From NCBI RefSeq assembly GCF_028583425.1, contig NC_072792.1, positions 160,090,676-160,154,675 on the forward strand: a stretch of 64,000 bases of DNA, written 5' to 3'. The DNA is from Eublepharis macularius (taxonomy: Eukaryota > Chordata > Lepidosauria > Squamata > Eublepharidae). Shown here one piece after another: positions 44,011-53,600 of this stretch (the stretch's first letter is position 1; each line of letters starts with the position of its first letter). The notes below the pieces were generated by a model that saw only the letters and a program-made list of their open reading frames with translations, was not told the origin of the DNA and made no database searches. The position numbers and the translations under genes are program-made.

Positions 44011-45658
44011 GGGGTGGGGTGGCGTCGACGGAGAGGAGGAAGGACGCTTAGTGCAAGAGCTCCGTCCTCCCCCCTCCAATTCCCCTTTTAAAATCATCAC
44101 AACGAAAAGAAACACACTAATTATGGGAAAGCAGATGTCCAAGAAAAAGAGGCACCAGGTGAAGGCAATAAAAAACTTACAGAACTTTTTTCCGAGCCGG
44201 GAAACAGCACCAGAGTCTGGGAGGCAGCAGGGAGAGGAAGACAAAATGGCGGGCGCAACTAAAACTACCGAAATAAGCTCACCCTCCCAACAGGATAGCT
44301 TTTCCCAATTAATAAAACAAATGGAACAAAATCTGCTTGACAACATAAAAATGTTATCACAGCAATTTACAGCGCAATTTGCTGAAATGAAAATCGAATT
44401 AAATAAAGCAACCCACAACGCTAATAAAGCGGTAGAAATAAACAACGCAACTCAGAAGTCAAAGAGCTTCAGCGTAAAAATACTTATCAACAAGAAAGAT
44501 TATTAAGGTTGGAAATGGCCGTAAGACAGAGGAACATTAAATTTAGAGGATTTAAAGAAAATATTAATACAAATGAAGATCTGCCTGACCTTTTGGCGTC
44601 ATGGCTAAGAAAGCAACTGCAGTGGAATGAAGACGAAGATGAGACTATAAAAATAGAAAATGCTTATAGAGTGGGATCAAGAAACAACAGAAAGAACAAG
44701 CATCCCAGAGACGTCATTGCTACCTTTCAAGATGGGGACATAAAGAAAAAAATTCTTGCAACTGCCAGAGTGAGGGGAGCACTTGATTACAACGGAACCG
44801 CAATATTAGCCTTCACTGATTTACCACCAGAAGTACTGAGCAAAAGAAGAGAACTGAAAAGAACATCTGAGGCTCTATAGAAAGCCCAAATCAACTACAA
44901 ATGGACTAATCTTGTTCATCTAGAAGTCACACATCAAGAACAAATCTACAGAGCTATTGATCAAGAGTCTGGAGAAGCACTTCTTAGAGCCATTGGAATT
45001 GACCCCGCAATAGAAATGGAGAGGAATACTCAGAAAAGAAGAATGTTATCTGCCTTATCTCCCATTAAGAATAGCAAAATACCAGTTCGTTTGAATTAGA
45101 GGATTGTTCTCATTAAGCAGGACATAGTTTTTCATGTTGTGAAGTTAATGAAAAAAAAGCAGTTTATTAAGATATCATAGGGGATTGGGGTGGTAGGGGG
45201 GATAGGGGGTAATTGCACTTAGCCCTCATTGTCTTTTCCTGCTCTTGGAATTGGTATTTTATACCAATAGCCTGTTAGGTTTTACCTACAGGTCACCGTG
45301 TCAGGATTGTCTATATGTGGGGTTTGGGGGAGGGTTGAAGGGGAGGGGGGTGCGGTGGGAGGGAAGAGAAAGTCAGGAGAATTTATGGTTGATAACTATC
45401 TTTAGGGAGAAAAGAGGGGGGAGTGGGAGGGAAGAAGGATTTGGTCTAGTAATGTTGTAATGATACAATGACAGTTACTTATTATAGCCCTTTTTCTAAC
45501 AATTTTCAAGCATAAGTTTATGGCTAAAGTTAACCTTTTGTGTAACAACTTCAGGCTGTCTATCTTGTATTGTAAACCACAAAAATCTCATTAAGAATAC
45601 TTAAAAGCTTTGTAACTATCTCGTAAGTATTAATATTAATAAAAAATTAATTAAAAAA
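44011..45658 (+). mobile_element. ORF1-only L1-type element (HAL1-like) with 16-bp TSD and poly(A)
   Basis: AAGTATACTTATTGTG flanks the insertion (43995-44010 and 45659-45674). Inside are a G-rich 5' leader, a decayed L1 ORF1, then directly a G-rich 3' UTR (45180-45440) and an A-rich tail ending 45660. There is no ORF2 (no endonuclease or RT motif) and no room for one. Because both termini are bounded by the duplication, the copy was inserted in this form: a non-autonomous half-L1, not a 5'-truncated L1. Confidence 0.82.
44123..45099 (+). pseudogene. L1 ORF1p, one frameshift and one premature stop
   Basis: Begins MGKQMSKKKRHQVKAIKNLQ, continues through a coiled-coil region (LLDNIKMLSQQF...), the RRM-like part (LEMAVRQRNIKFRGFKENIN) and ATFQDGDIKKKILATARVRG, to PVRLN then TAG at 45097-45099. 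A frameshift lies near 44452 (first frame stops at 44504-44506) and an in-frame TAG at 44878-44880. Downstream residues keep the ORF1 C-terminal domain pattern. The RNA-binding chaperone is therefore no longer made intact. Confidence 0.82.
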
Positions 45659-45674
45659 AAGTATACTTATTGTG

Positions 45675-46375
45675 TATCATACCCTAGTCTTGTTGGAGAA
45701 GAAGAATCTCATTTCCCTCACTCCCCATCTTAAACCATCTTGATCTGTACCTAGGCAAATTACTGTTTGTTTGTTCTTTTTAATCTGTGTATTAAAGTAA
45801 GTTTACAAAACTTCCTTTTGTAATTTAGGGCTACAGTCTGCATCATCACAAGAAGTCTCACTGAAATTTTTGAGCAAGTCCAGGCAGCAGTGGCACCTGC
45901 AAAAAATATCCAAGAACTCAAACCGGGTAAAGTTGATTTCTGGGGCAGGGGATGGGACTTTACCCGCATGTTGGCTTTCTGAAAGAGAAGTCAAGGCATA
46001 TTTCACATCCTTGCTTTTCCTAAATATATACTCTCTGAAGGAGGTAAACTGAGACAAAACACATGTGCAGATGACTTCTGGAAGTGGATTTCTTGTGCAG
46101 TTTTGCAAAACCCTTAACATAGCTGGCACCCTCCACTGTTCTCCCTTTCTATTCAGTCCATGTAATTATTGTTAACAAAAGTGATAAATCAAGGAAGTGA
46201 ACAGCATGGATCTTGAACAAGAATTATAATCTATTGCAATTTGTTACTTTATAGGATAATCCAGCAGTAAGCATCTTCCAGCAAGCTGAATTAGAAGGAT
46301 CAAAGCCATGACCACACTAAGGTAAGGCTGTAACAGAAAGATTCACATATGCCTAGCAGATAAGACAGAGAGCCT
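45675..46375. other. MFI 5' intron, nothing coding recognised
   Basis: Short overlapping ORFs on both strands without motifs. Confidence 0.35.
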
Positions 46376-46400
46376 GTTTGTTTGTTTGTTTGTTTGTTTA
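46376..46400. repeat. (TTTG)n microsatellite
   Basis: About six TTTG units directly before an L2-type LINE tail fragment (46400-46545, TTCTATTCTGCTCTCCCCGC). Confidence 0.9.
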
Positions 46401-46557
46401 CATTTCTATTCTGCTCTCCCCGCGAATGGGCTCAGGGTGGGTTACATCAGTTAAAATATAATCACAGTACAGCAAAGATTTACAAAGTCATAAAAACATA
46501 TTAAAATCACAGTTTACATATATATAGTTAAAAAGGTATCAAGAGGGCGGCAACCAC

Positions 46558-47197
46558 TTGTCCAGCTGTGGACAAGTTTACATCGGGACCACACAGCGCA
46601 GCATCCAGACAAGAATAAAAGAACATGAAAGACCCTGCAGACTTGGACAACCTGAAAAATCAGCAGTGGCTGAACATAGCCTAATTCAAACAGGGCACAG
46701 TATCTTATTCCAGGACACCAAAATACTGGACAACACGTCCAACTACTTTGTCAGATTGCACAGGGAAGCCATTGAAATTCAAAGCATGAGCAAAACTTCA
46801 ACAGGAAAGAAGAGAATTTAAGAATGAATAGAGCATGGTTTCCAGTTCTGAAAAACACCAGGCTAACAAAAGACTCTACAACCCACAATAGCCCTGCAGA
46901 GAAGATTAGCATATCAAGCACCAATCCATATGCAAAAGAACCTCCTCAGGATACAGTGAAGCATTAGCACTCCATTAGCATTCCACACCCTGGGAAACCC
47001 TTCCAGGATGACACAACCCAACCCACCTTTCTGAGTAGATATAAATCACCTGCAAACATCTCCTCCACAGTTTGACTCTGAGAGATCCCTGTCTTTCAGT
47101 GCTACACCTCTGAAGATGCCAGTCACAGCTGCAGGCGAAACGTCAGGAACTACAATGCCAAAACCACGGCAATACAGCCCGGAAAATCCACAACAAC
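46558..47197 (+). mobile_element. 5'-truncated Penelope-like element (endonuclease end)
   Basis: Retains [20 protein letters not shown] and HREAIEIQS of the GIY-YIG domain, then the conserved tail with TGAAGATGCCAGTCACAGCT and GCAGGCGAAACGTCAGG, ending CCACAACAA. CAACCAC occurs at both flanks (46551-46557 and 47198-47204), a possible 7-bp target duplication. Lacks the long 32-nt terminus. Confidence 0.8.
47107..47147 (+). ncRNA. Hammerhead-like motif, degenerate stem II
   Basis: CCT-CTGAAGA, GCC..GGC, GAAA, CGTC, AGG. The stem has changed (AGTCACAGCTGCA between GCC and GGC), so only 3-4 bp remain. Confidence 0.4.
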
Positions 47198-47427
47198 CAA
47201 CCACAATATAACTTACCTTTGCTCAATAAAACAGAATTCTAAAACAGAATGGTGGTAACACATTGGGGGGGGGGATTTAAGCATTCATCGACTCCCTCCC
47301 CCTATATGGCCAGCGGAGGCTAGGCCCAGCCTCAACCATACACCTGATGGAACATCTCTGTCTCACAGGCCCAATGGAAGGACAACAGATCCTGCTGGGC
47401 TCAGGTTTCAGGAGACAGAGAGCTCCA

Positions 47428-48133
47428 CCAAAGTCAAAAGACAGTAGAGACCCCCTCACCTCTGCAGGAGTATACCATATACCCTGCAGCTGTGGACAAG
47501 TTTACATCGGGACCACAAAGCGTAGCATCCAGACAAGAATAAAAGAACATGAAAGACACTGCAGACTTGGACAGCCTGAAAAATCAGCAGTGGCTGAACA
47601 TAGCCTAACTCAAACAGGACACAGTATCCTATTCCAGGACACTAAAATACTTGACAACACTTCCAACTACTTTGTCAGACTGCACAGGGAAGCCATTGAA
47701 ATTCATAAGTATAAGCGTAATTTCAACAGGAAAGAAGAGACTTTAAGAATGAATAGAGCATGGTTTCCAGCCCTGAAAAACACCAGGCTAACAAAACACT
47801 CTATACCTGACAATAGCCCTGCAGAGAAGATTAGCACATCAAGCACCAATCCATATGCAAAAGAACCTCCTCAGGATACAGTGAAGCCTCCCGCCATTAG
47901 CATTCCACACCCTGGGAAACTCTTACAGGATGACTCAGCTCAACCCCACCCCTCCTGAGTAGATATAAATGACCTGCCAACATCTTTTCCACACTGTGAC
48001 ACTGAGAGATCTCTGTCTTTTGGTGCTACACCTCTGAAGATGCCAGCCACAGCTGCTGGCGAAACGTCAAGAACTACAATGCCAAGTCTACGGCTATACA
48101 GCCCGGAAAATCCACAACAACCAAAGTCAAAAG
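47428..48133 (+). mobile_element. 5'-truncated Penelope-like element with 13-bp TSD
   Basis: CCAAAGTCAAAAG occurs at 47428-47440 and 48121-48133. The element (47441-48120) encodes [20 protein letters not shown]...[11 protein letters not shown] and a 60-residue conserved tail in one open frame (47347-47958, of which the first part is target sequence). It ends at the short terminus CCACAACAA. The surrounding DNA is an L2-type LINE remnant. Confidence 0.87.
48031..48071 (+). ncRNA. Hammerhead-like motif, stem I base changed
   Basis: CTGAAGA, GCCAGC/GCTGGC stem, GAAA and GTC are intact. The base following is AAG in place of AGG, weakening stem I. Confidence 0.45.
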
Positions 48134-48309
48134 AGTTTATTGTCTATAGCCATAGGCTGTCACAATTCACCAAACATTGACTAATAAACAGTTAAGTCCC
48201 TTATCACAGTTTATATAGGTTACTAAAATTAATTAAAACAATACAGTATGCCAAACTATCCCAGGGGTCACGAAACAGCCTCATTCAGTACCACCTTAGA
48301 TCTTATCTT

Positions 48310-48610
48310 TTTGGCTGCGAGTGCAAACTGAGAGACTCTATAGGACACATGATTATCAGTGTCAGAGAGAGTTCCACCAGGCTGGAGCCAGGACTGAAAA
48401 GGCCCTGGCTGTGGTCAAGGCCAGACGGGCCTCCTTGGGGCCAGGGACCACCAATAGCTGTTTGTCTGATGGTTGGAGTGTCCTCTGGGGCGTATGTAGG
48501 GAGAGGCGGTCCCGCAGATATGCAGGTCCCAGCCTGCTTAGGGCTTTATACATTAGTACCAAAACCTTGAATCTGATCTGGTATTCCATTGGCAGCCAGT
48601 GTGTATGTTT
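48310..48610 (-). mobile_element. L2-type LINE fragment, minus strand
   Basis: The minus strand reads YQIRFKVLVLMYKALSRLGP, AYLRDRLSLHTPQRTL and TTARAFSVLAPAWWNSL. This is the RIRFKILVLTFKALNGLGP...Y signature of L2/CR1-group LINEs. The segment 47240-47427 on the other side of the Penelope insertion looks like the same kind of sequence. Confidence 0.75.
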
Positions 48611-48711
48611 ATGGCGGCCTAATCCTTTGCATGTTTATTCATGATAAGCTTCACCTTTTTAAAGTGTGTAATAAATCCTGTTAAACTCAGTAGGGTCTGG
48701 GGGGGTAGAAA

Positions 48712-48905
48712 GTACTGTCAAGTCACAGCTGACTTATGGTGACCCCATTGGATTTTCAAGGCAAGAGATGTTCAGAGGTGGTTTGCAATTGCAAATACCA
48801 GCTTCTGTGTAGGTACGCTGGTTTCCACTATCCGAGTACTAACCCGGGCTGACTTTGCTTAGGCTCTGAGATCTGACAATATCAGGCTATCCTGTATCAT
48901 CCAAG
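48712..48905 (-). mobile_element. 5S rRNA-derived SINE, minus strand
   Basis: TCACAGCTGACTTATGGTGA, CAGAGGTGGTTTGCAATTGC, CTTAGGCTCTGAGATCTGAC. This is the reversed body followed by the reversed 5S head. Confidence 0.75.
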
Positions 48906-49309
48906 TCAGGGTAGTGGGGTTTAACACTGAGTAAAAATGCATAGGTCTGCATGTGTGCAATCAATGCGCTCTTGTCTTCGAGTAAAAACCCCGTTGAAGT
49001 TACTGGACTTCAGTTCTGAGTTAAAATGCATACGCCGTGGTTCTTTGTAAGCCTTTTAGTTTCATCACTTCTGACCGAAAGCGGATGGCAGTCTTTTAGG
49101 GTACTGTGCAAAATTTACTGTACTATTATTTGCTTTACCAGTGTGAGGCATTTAAACTGCATTCTAAATATCACTAGTGAAAGTGTCGTTGAACGGGATC
49201 TTGGCCAGCAAAGCCCCTGAAGAGTTTGTTGGTGGCAGAAGCTGAACCAGGATAATTATTTGTGATTATTAAGAGTTCTTGAATTAGATGCTTTTCTGGT
49301 GGCCCTCAC

Positions 49310-50345
49310 GATTGATTGATTGATTGATGTTATGTAAAGTCTGCCTTTCTCATTGAGCCTCAAAGCACCTTACACAGTGCAAGCAAATAAACACTACAAT
49401 AGGGGACCTGTTACAGAGATTTGGAAACAAGCAGAAATCCAAATACAGACCTGAAAGAATACTGAAACAAAACAAGAAATTTGACTTGATGTATTAAATA
49501 ATACGGAAACTGCTTAGAGTGCCTATACATCCAGTGGTGTGTCAGCTGCATTGGCTTCCAGCTGAGTTCCGGATTAGGTTCAAGATTTTGGTTCTGACAT
49601 TTAAAGCCCTTAACGGACTGGGACCAACATACCTATGGGAACACCATATGTCCCTTGGAGGACTTTACGCTCTTTGGATAAGCATCTGCTGGTTGTCTCC
49701 AGACCAAAGGATGTTTGTCTGGCCTCAACCAGAGCCAGAGCTTTTTTGGCTTTGGCGCTGGCCTGGTGGAACACTCTCCCAGCAGAGACCCAGGCTTTCC
49801 AGTATCTGCTACAGTTCCGCTGGGCTTGTAAAAAAGAGATGTTCCATTAGGCCTGTGGCTGAGGCGTTGGCAATCTGTCCCTACTGGCCTCCCTTGCTCT
49901 GCCATGCCTGCCCTGGATTTCTTTGGCAGATTTTATCTGCCTATCTGCACTGTTTGGTTTCTCTACAGCCATTTCACCTGGAACTGTTAGTAGATGCCTT
50001 CAACTGATTGTATTTAACTGGTATTTTATATTGTAAATTGCTGTTTTAATGTAAATTCTTATCTTATTTTTTGTAAATTCTTATGTTATTTTTGTATAAT
50101 ATTTGATGTCATTGTAACCTGCCCTGAGCCTGCTTGTTAGGAAGGTGGGTTATATATTGAATAGATAAATAAATAAACAACATAGTAGGGGCATACTTAC
50201 AGCAACAGACAGTATACATTAGTATAGTCTACAGTCCCTATCTCCTTACCACAGCATCTCTCCAAACCATTTCTTATAGCACAGCCCTATTATCTGTTTT
50301 AAAAAACCCTCCTGAATAATTGTATGTGACAGCCAGTGCATTAAA
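49310..50345 (-). mobile_element. LINE fragment (outer) interrupted by an L2 3' fragment
   Basis: 49320-49500 and 50185-50345 are the two halves of one LINE-derived sequence, recognised because the same order (GTCTGCCTTTCTCA..., then CATAGTAGG..., ACAGTCCCT, CCTGAATAATT) occurs uninterrupted at 14060-14400. A (ATTG)n run lies at 49310-49328. Confidence 0.65.
49505..50182 (+). mobile_element. L2-type LINE 3' end, nested insertion
   Basis: Reads PVVCQLHWLPAEFRIRFKIL, VLTFKALNGLGPTYLWE, then frameshifted ARAFLALALAWWNTLP, then a 3' UTR ending GGTGGGTTATATATTGAATA with an ATAAATAAATAAA tail. Inserted in the outer LINE fragment. Confidence 0.78.
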
Positions 50346-50534
50346 TGGAGCCCGGTAACTGATAGCTAGCCAATGGACCTTTCACCTCCTTACATGATGA
50401 AATTGTTTACAAATTTTTGCACCCAGATCACAGTTCTGGTCATAATGGCTAACACTATCTTTGAAAATGATTGCTTAGTAATCACTGTGAATCATATCCC
50501 TAAAATAAATTATTTTAGGAAAGATTCAAAACAA

Positions 50535-50636
50535 ATGGGTAAAGTGGAGGCTTTTATCGATTTCTACCGTTACGAGGAAGAAAGAAAAAGGCAAAAAGCA
50601 GCTTGTATAATTCAGAGATCCTGGAGAAGATGGCTG
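50535..50636 (+). CDS. MFI: MFI first coding exon (IQ motif)
   Basis: The exon proper starts at 50519 after TTATTTTAG, with 16 nt before the ATG at 50535. It encodes MGKVEAFIDFYRYEEERKRQ, then KAACIIQRSWRRWL; donor CTG|GTGAGT. IQxxxRxxx-type spacing supports calmodulin-like binding. Start choice is inferred from human length. Confidence 0.8.
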
Positions 50637-53600
50637 GTGAGTCAGAAGTGCCACTTTTAAAAAATGCCTAGTATTCAATCCAAGAATCATATAATGAAAT
50701 GTTCAATACCTGTACAATTAGAGTTGCCAACTCTGAGTTGGGAAATTCATGGAGAATTGGGGGTGGAGCCTGGGAAGGACAGGGTTTGGGGGAGGGGAGG
50801 GACCTCAAGGGTACAGGGTTTCTAGGCACTGCCTGGCAACTGAGGTGAGGTCTATGAGTGGGGATATGAGAGGCCCGCAATGCTGTCTGTGTATCATGTT
50901 GCTTCTGGTAAAAATGCCAGAAGTGACATAGCATAGCTCTAGGAATTGCTAGAAACACTATGATTTTAGTATAGAGTTTCTGGCAATTCCTAGAGCCACC
51001 CCATGTAACTTACAGTTTTTTTACTGTAGTGACATGACACTGCACATGCTGGTGCAAGTTTTTTTTTAAAAATTATTTTTCTCCTGCCTATGCTCGGAGA
51101 AGCTGCAGGTAATAGGAGTTGGGGGTGAGGATCCCTGCACTGCTAGGAGCTTGTCAACCCTAGTGGGATATAATGCCACAGAGTCCACCCTCCATTTTCC
51201 CCAGGGCAATTTGTCTTTGTCACTTTTGGAAGATATCCAGGTCCCACCTGGAGGTAGGCAGGCTTAATAAAAAGTCTGCTGGCTGAGTCCTGTTGGAAAT
51301 TTTTGAAGGCTCGTATTATATCCCATAAAACGTGTAAGGCTGCTTACAGTTTATATTGAAACAAGAACAGGTGTTGGACTTTCTGATACTTCACTTGCTT
51401 TTGCTGCTATCTATGTAGCCACTGGATCAAAAACTATTCTCTCCCTAATTTGTTTAAATGTTTGTTCAGAATTTTTAAAGGACTTCCCTCCCTCTTATTT
51501 GTTACCCTTTAAAATTGCTCTTAGAATATGGTAGCGCTCACTTTGTGACTGTCACAAGGGCTTGATCACTTGAGCCTACTACAAAGCCCATTTATTGCTT
51601 TTCCTCTCCTGACTCCTTTGAAATCCATGAGTGCATATTGGGTAATATTCCATGTGGCATTTAATGGTGACTTCAGGATGGTGCTACCCCTCAAGCACGG
51701 ATGCCGCAGACTCTCTTCATTTCAGCCTGTTTGTGTGAGAACCTGAACATTACGCAATACAATTTGACAGGGAAATGTGGAAAGGGGAAGCAATTTGTAA
51801 ACCCCTCCACAACCTTTAAAACAGTCTATGAACTCTTGGGAGCTTGTGTTGGCTGACTTTTTTTCTCCACCCTTCATTTTTTTAAAAGTTAAAATTCAGC
51901 TGCTCTCAACAGTTTGTGTTCCTGCAGAGTCAGGCTGGGATGGTGGTGGTCTTTTTTCTTTGGTGTGATGTACAAAGTTATATTTTACTGCTTACATTCA
52001 GAGTCCCCTTCAAGTATGTAGAGACATCTACCTTATTTTTGGCTGACCTGGTTTTACTGATATTGTAAGTCATGCCTAGGCCAGTCTGTTTACTATCTGA
52101 TATTGTGATGTTGTACACAAAATGGGACATAGGACTTAGCGGTGATAACTGTATTGAATTTCTCTCTCTTGGGCAGGATATTGGTGTGTTTGAGTACTAC
52201 AAAGATCTAATAGGCTTTAAGAAATGTGGGGAGCCTTCACATCTGATGAGGTACATTGAACCTAAAGAGGTAAGTGTTAACATTGATGAAGACATTTGAT
52301 GAAACATCTTGTGGTCCAATGTCTCCTCTAGTTTGGGCCTCCAAGAAGAAATTACTTCGTTTTACGCTCTGGAATAATTGACCAGAACAACAATTATTTG
52401 CATGGGTATAAGCGAGATTTAAAAGGGTTATGTGGGTAAAGCAGTCATCTGCAACACCAATCCTCAGACTTTAGCAACCAGAGTCTTCCTCCTTTTATTC
52501 ATATAATTTTGCCTTCCCCTCCAACCTCTGTAGTACACACTGGAGGGCCCATCGGCAAAGCATATCTGGCAAGTTACATATCTTCCATGGACGCTTCTGT
52601 CTTCCCCTCATCTTCAAAACAATACTATTGAGACCCTTATCAGCTACCACTTAAAACCAAATTTAAGAAAAAATATTTTATTGTTCATACATATAGGTCT
52701 CAGAGGCAGCCGATTCTTTAGGGCCACAGCTCTCAAGACCTGAGCCAAGTTTTTTGCACCAGAAACAGCAAGAAACTTGTTTATTGGTTAATTTCTAGAA
52801 GCCAACTGAACAGCAGTGGGAACAGGCCTGGAAAAATTTTCAGAAGTCATAGAAATAGTCAAATCCCGAACTTCTCATATTAAATTGAAAATGGCCATTG
52901 GCTATTATTTTCCGTCTTTCTTTCCCGCTTCTCTGTCTTTCTGCTGAACTCCTTTTCATTAGAAAATAGAGTGAAAATCAGTTCAGTTTAAAATCTGAAG
53001 TAACCATAATGACCATAGTAGGCTTGGACTTCCTTGGGGCCAACAACCGATTAGTGTGTTTTCTGGCTAGTGGTCTGAGATGATGTGGAAGCTGGGTAAT
53101 TGTGGGCAGCATCAGTCTTCAGCAATTGGGAAGCAGATTCTACCTCATTTCCCTGAGGAGAAGAGTCCCTGACCCAATTTCTTAGAAAACTGAAAGGATT
53201 CTATTTTGATGTTAGCTGGATGGACACAAGAAGTGCCCGCCCCCCCCCCCCCGTGTGGTCAGGGGACCTCAGGTTAAGAACCCCTGCTGTAGAAAATTGG
53301 CACGTCTGTTCTCCAAGGATCTTGTAATCAAAAGGTGTTCTCTTTCTGTTCCTTTGATTGCAGGCGGAATTCTTAGATGCTGCAGCTGGGGTTCATATCA
53401 GATTCAGACTAGGTGGGGTATGTATATATTGCATGAAGATAAAAAACTGCAAATGCAGTGAATGAAAATAATATCTTCACATATTTTATTCTTCATATTT
53501 TGATGCCCCTGACCTGGATAGCCCAAGAGAGCCTGATCTTGTCAGATCTCAGAAGCTAAGCAGGGACAGCCTTAGTTAGTAACTGGATGGGAAACTTCCA

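Noticed and set aside
44006..44880. Two separate host genes
   Set aside because: They are the two halves of one frameshifted L1 ORF1 within an insertion bounded by target duplications.
46558..46821. Host GIY-YIG nuclease gene
   Set aside because: It is near-identical to the Penelope-like endonuclease copies elsewhere in the window and is flanked by element termini.
50373..50534. Open frame continuing upstream of the first MFI coding exon
   Set aside because: An acceptor TTATTTTAG at 50518 marks the exon start. Upstream residues are not conserved and no alternative exon is supported.
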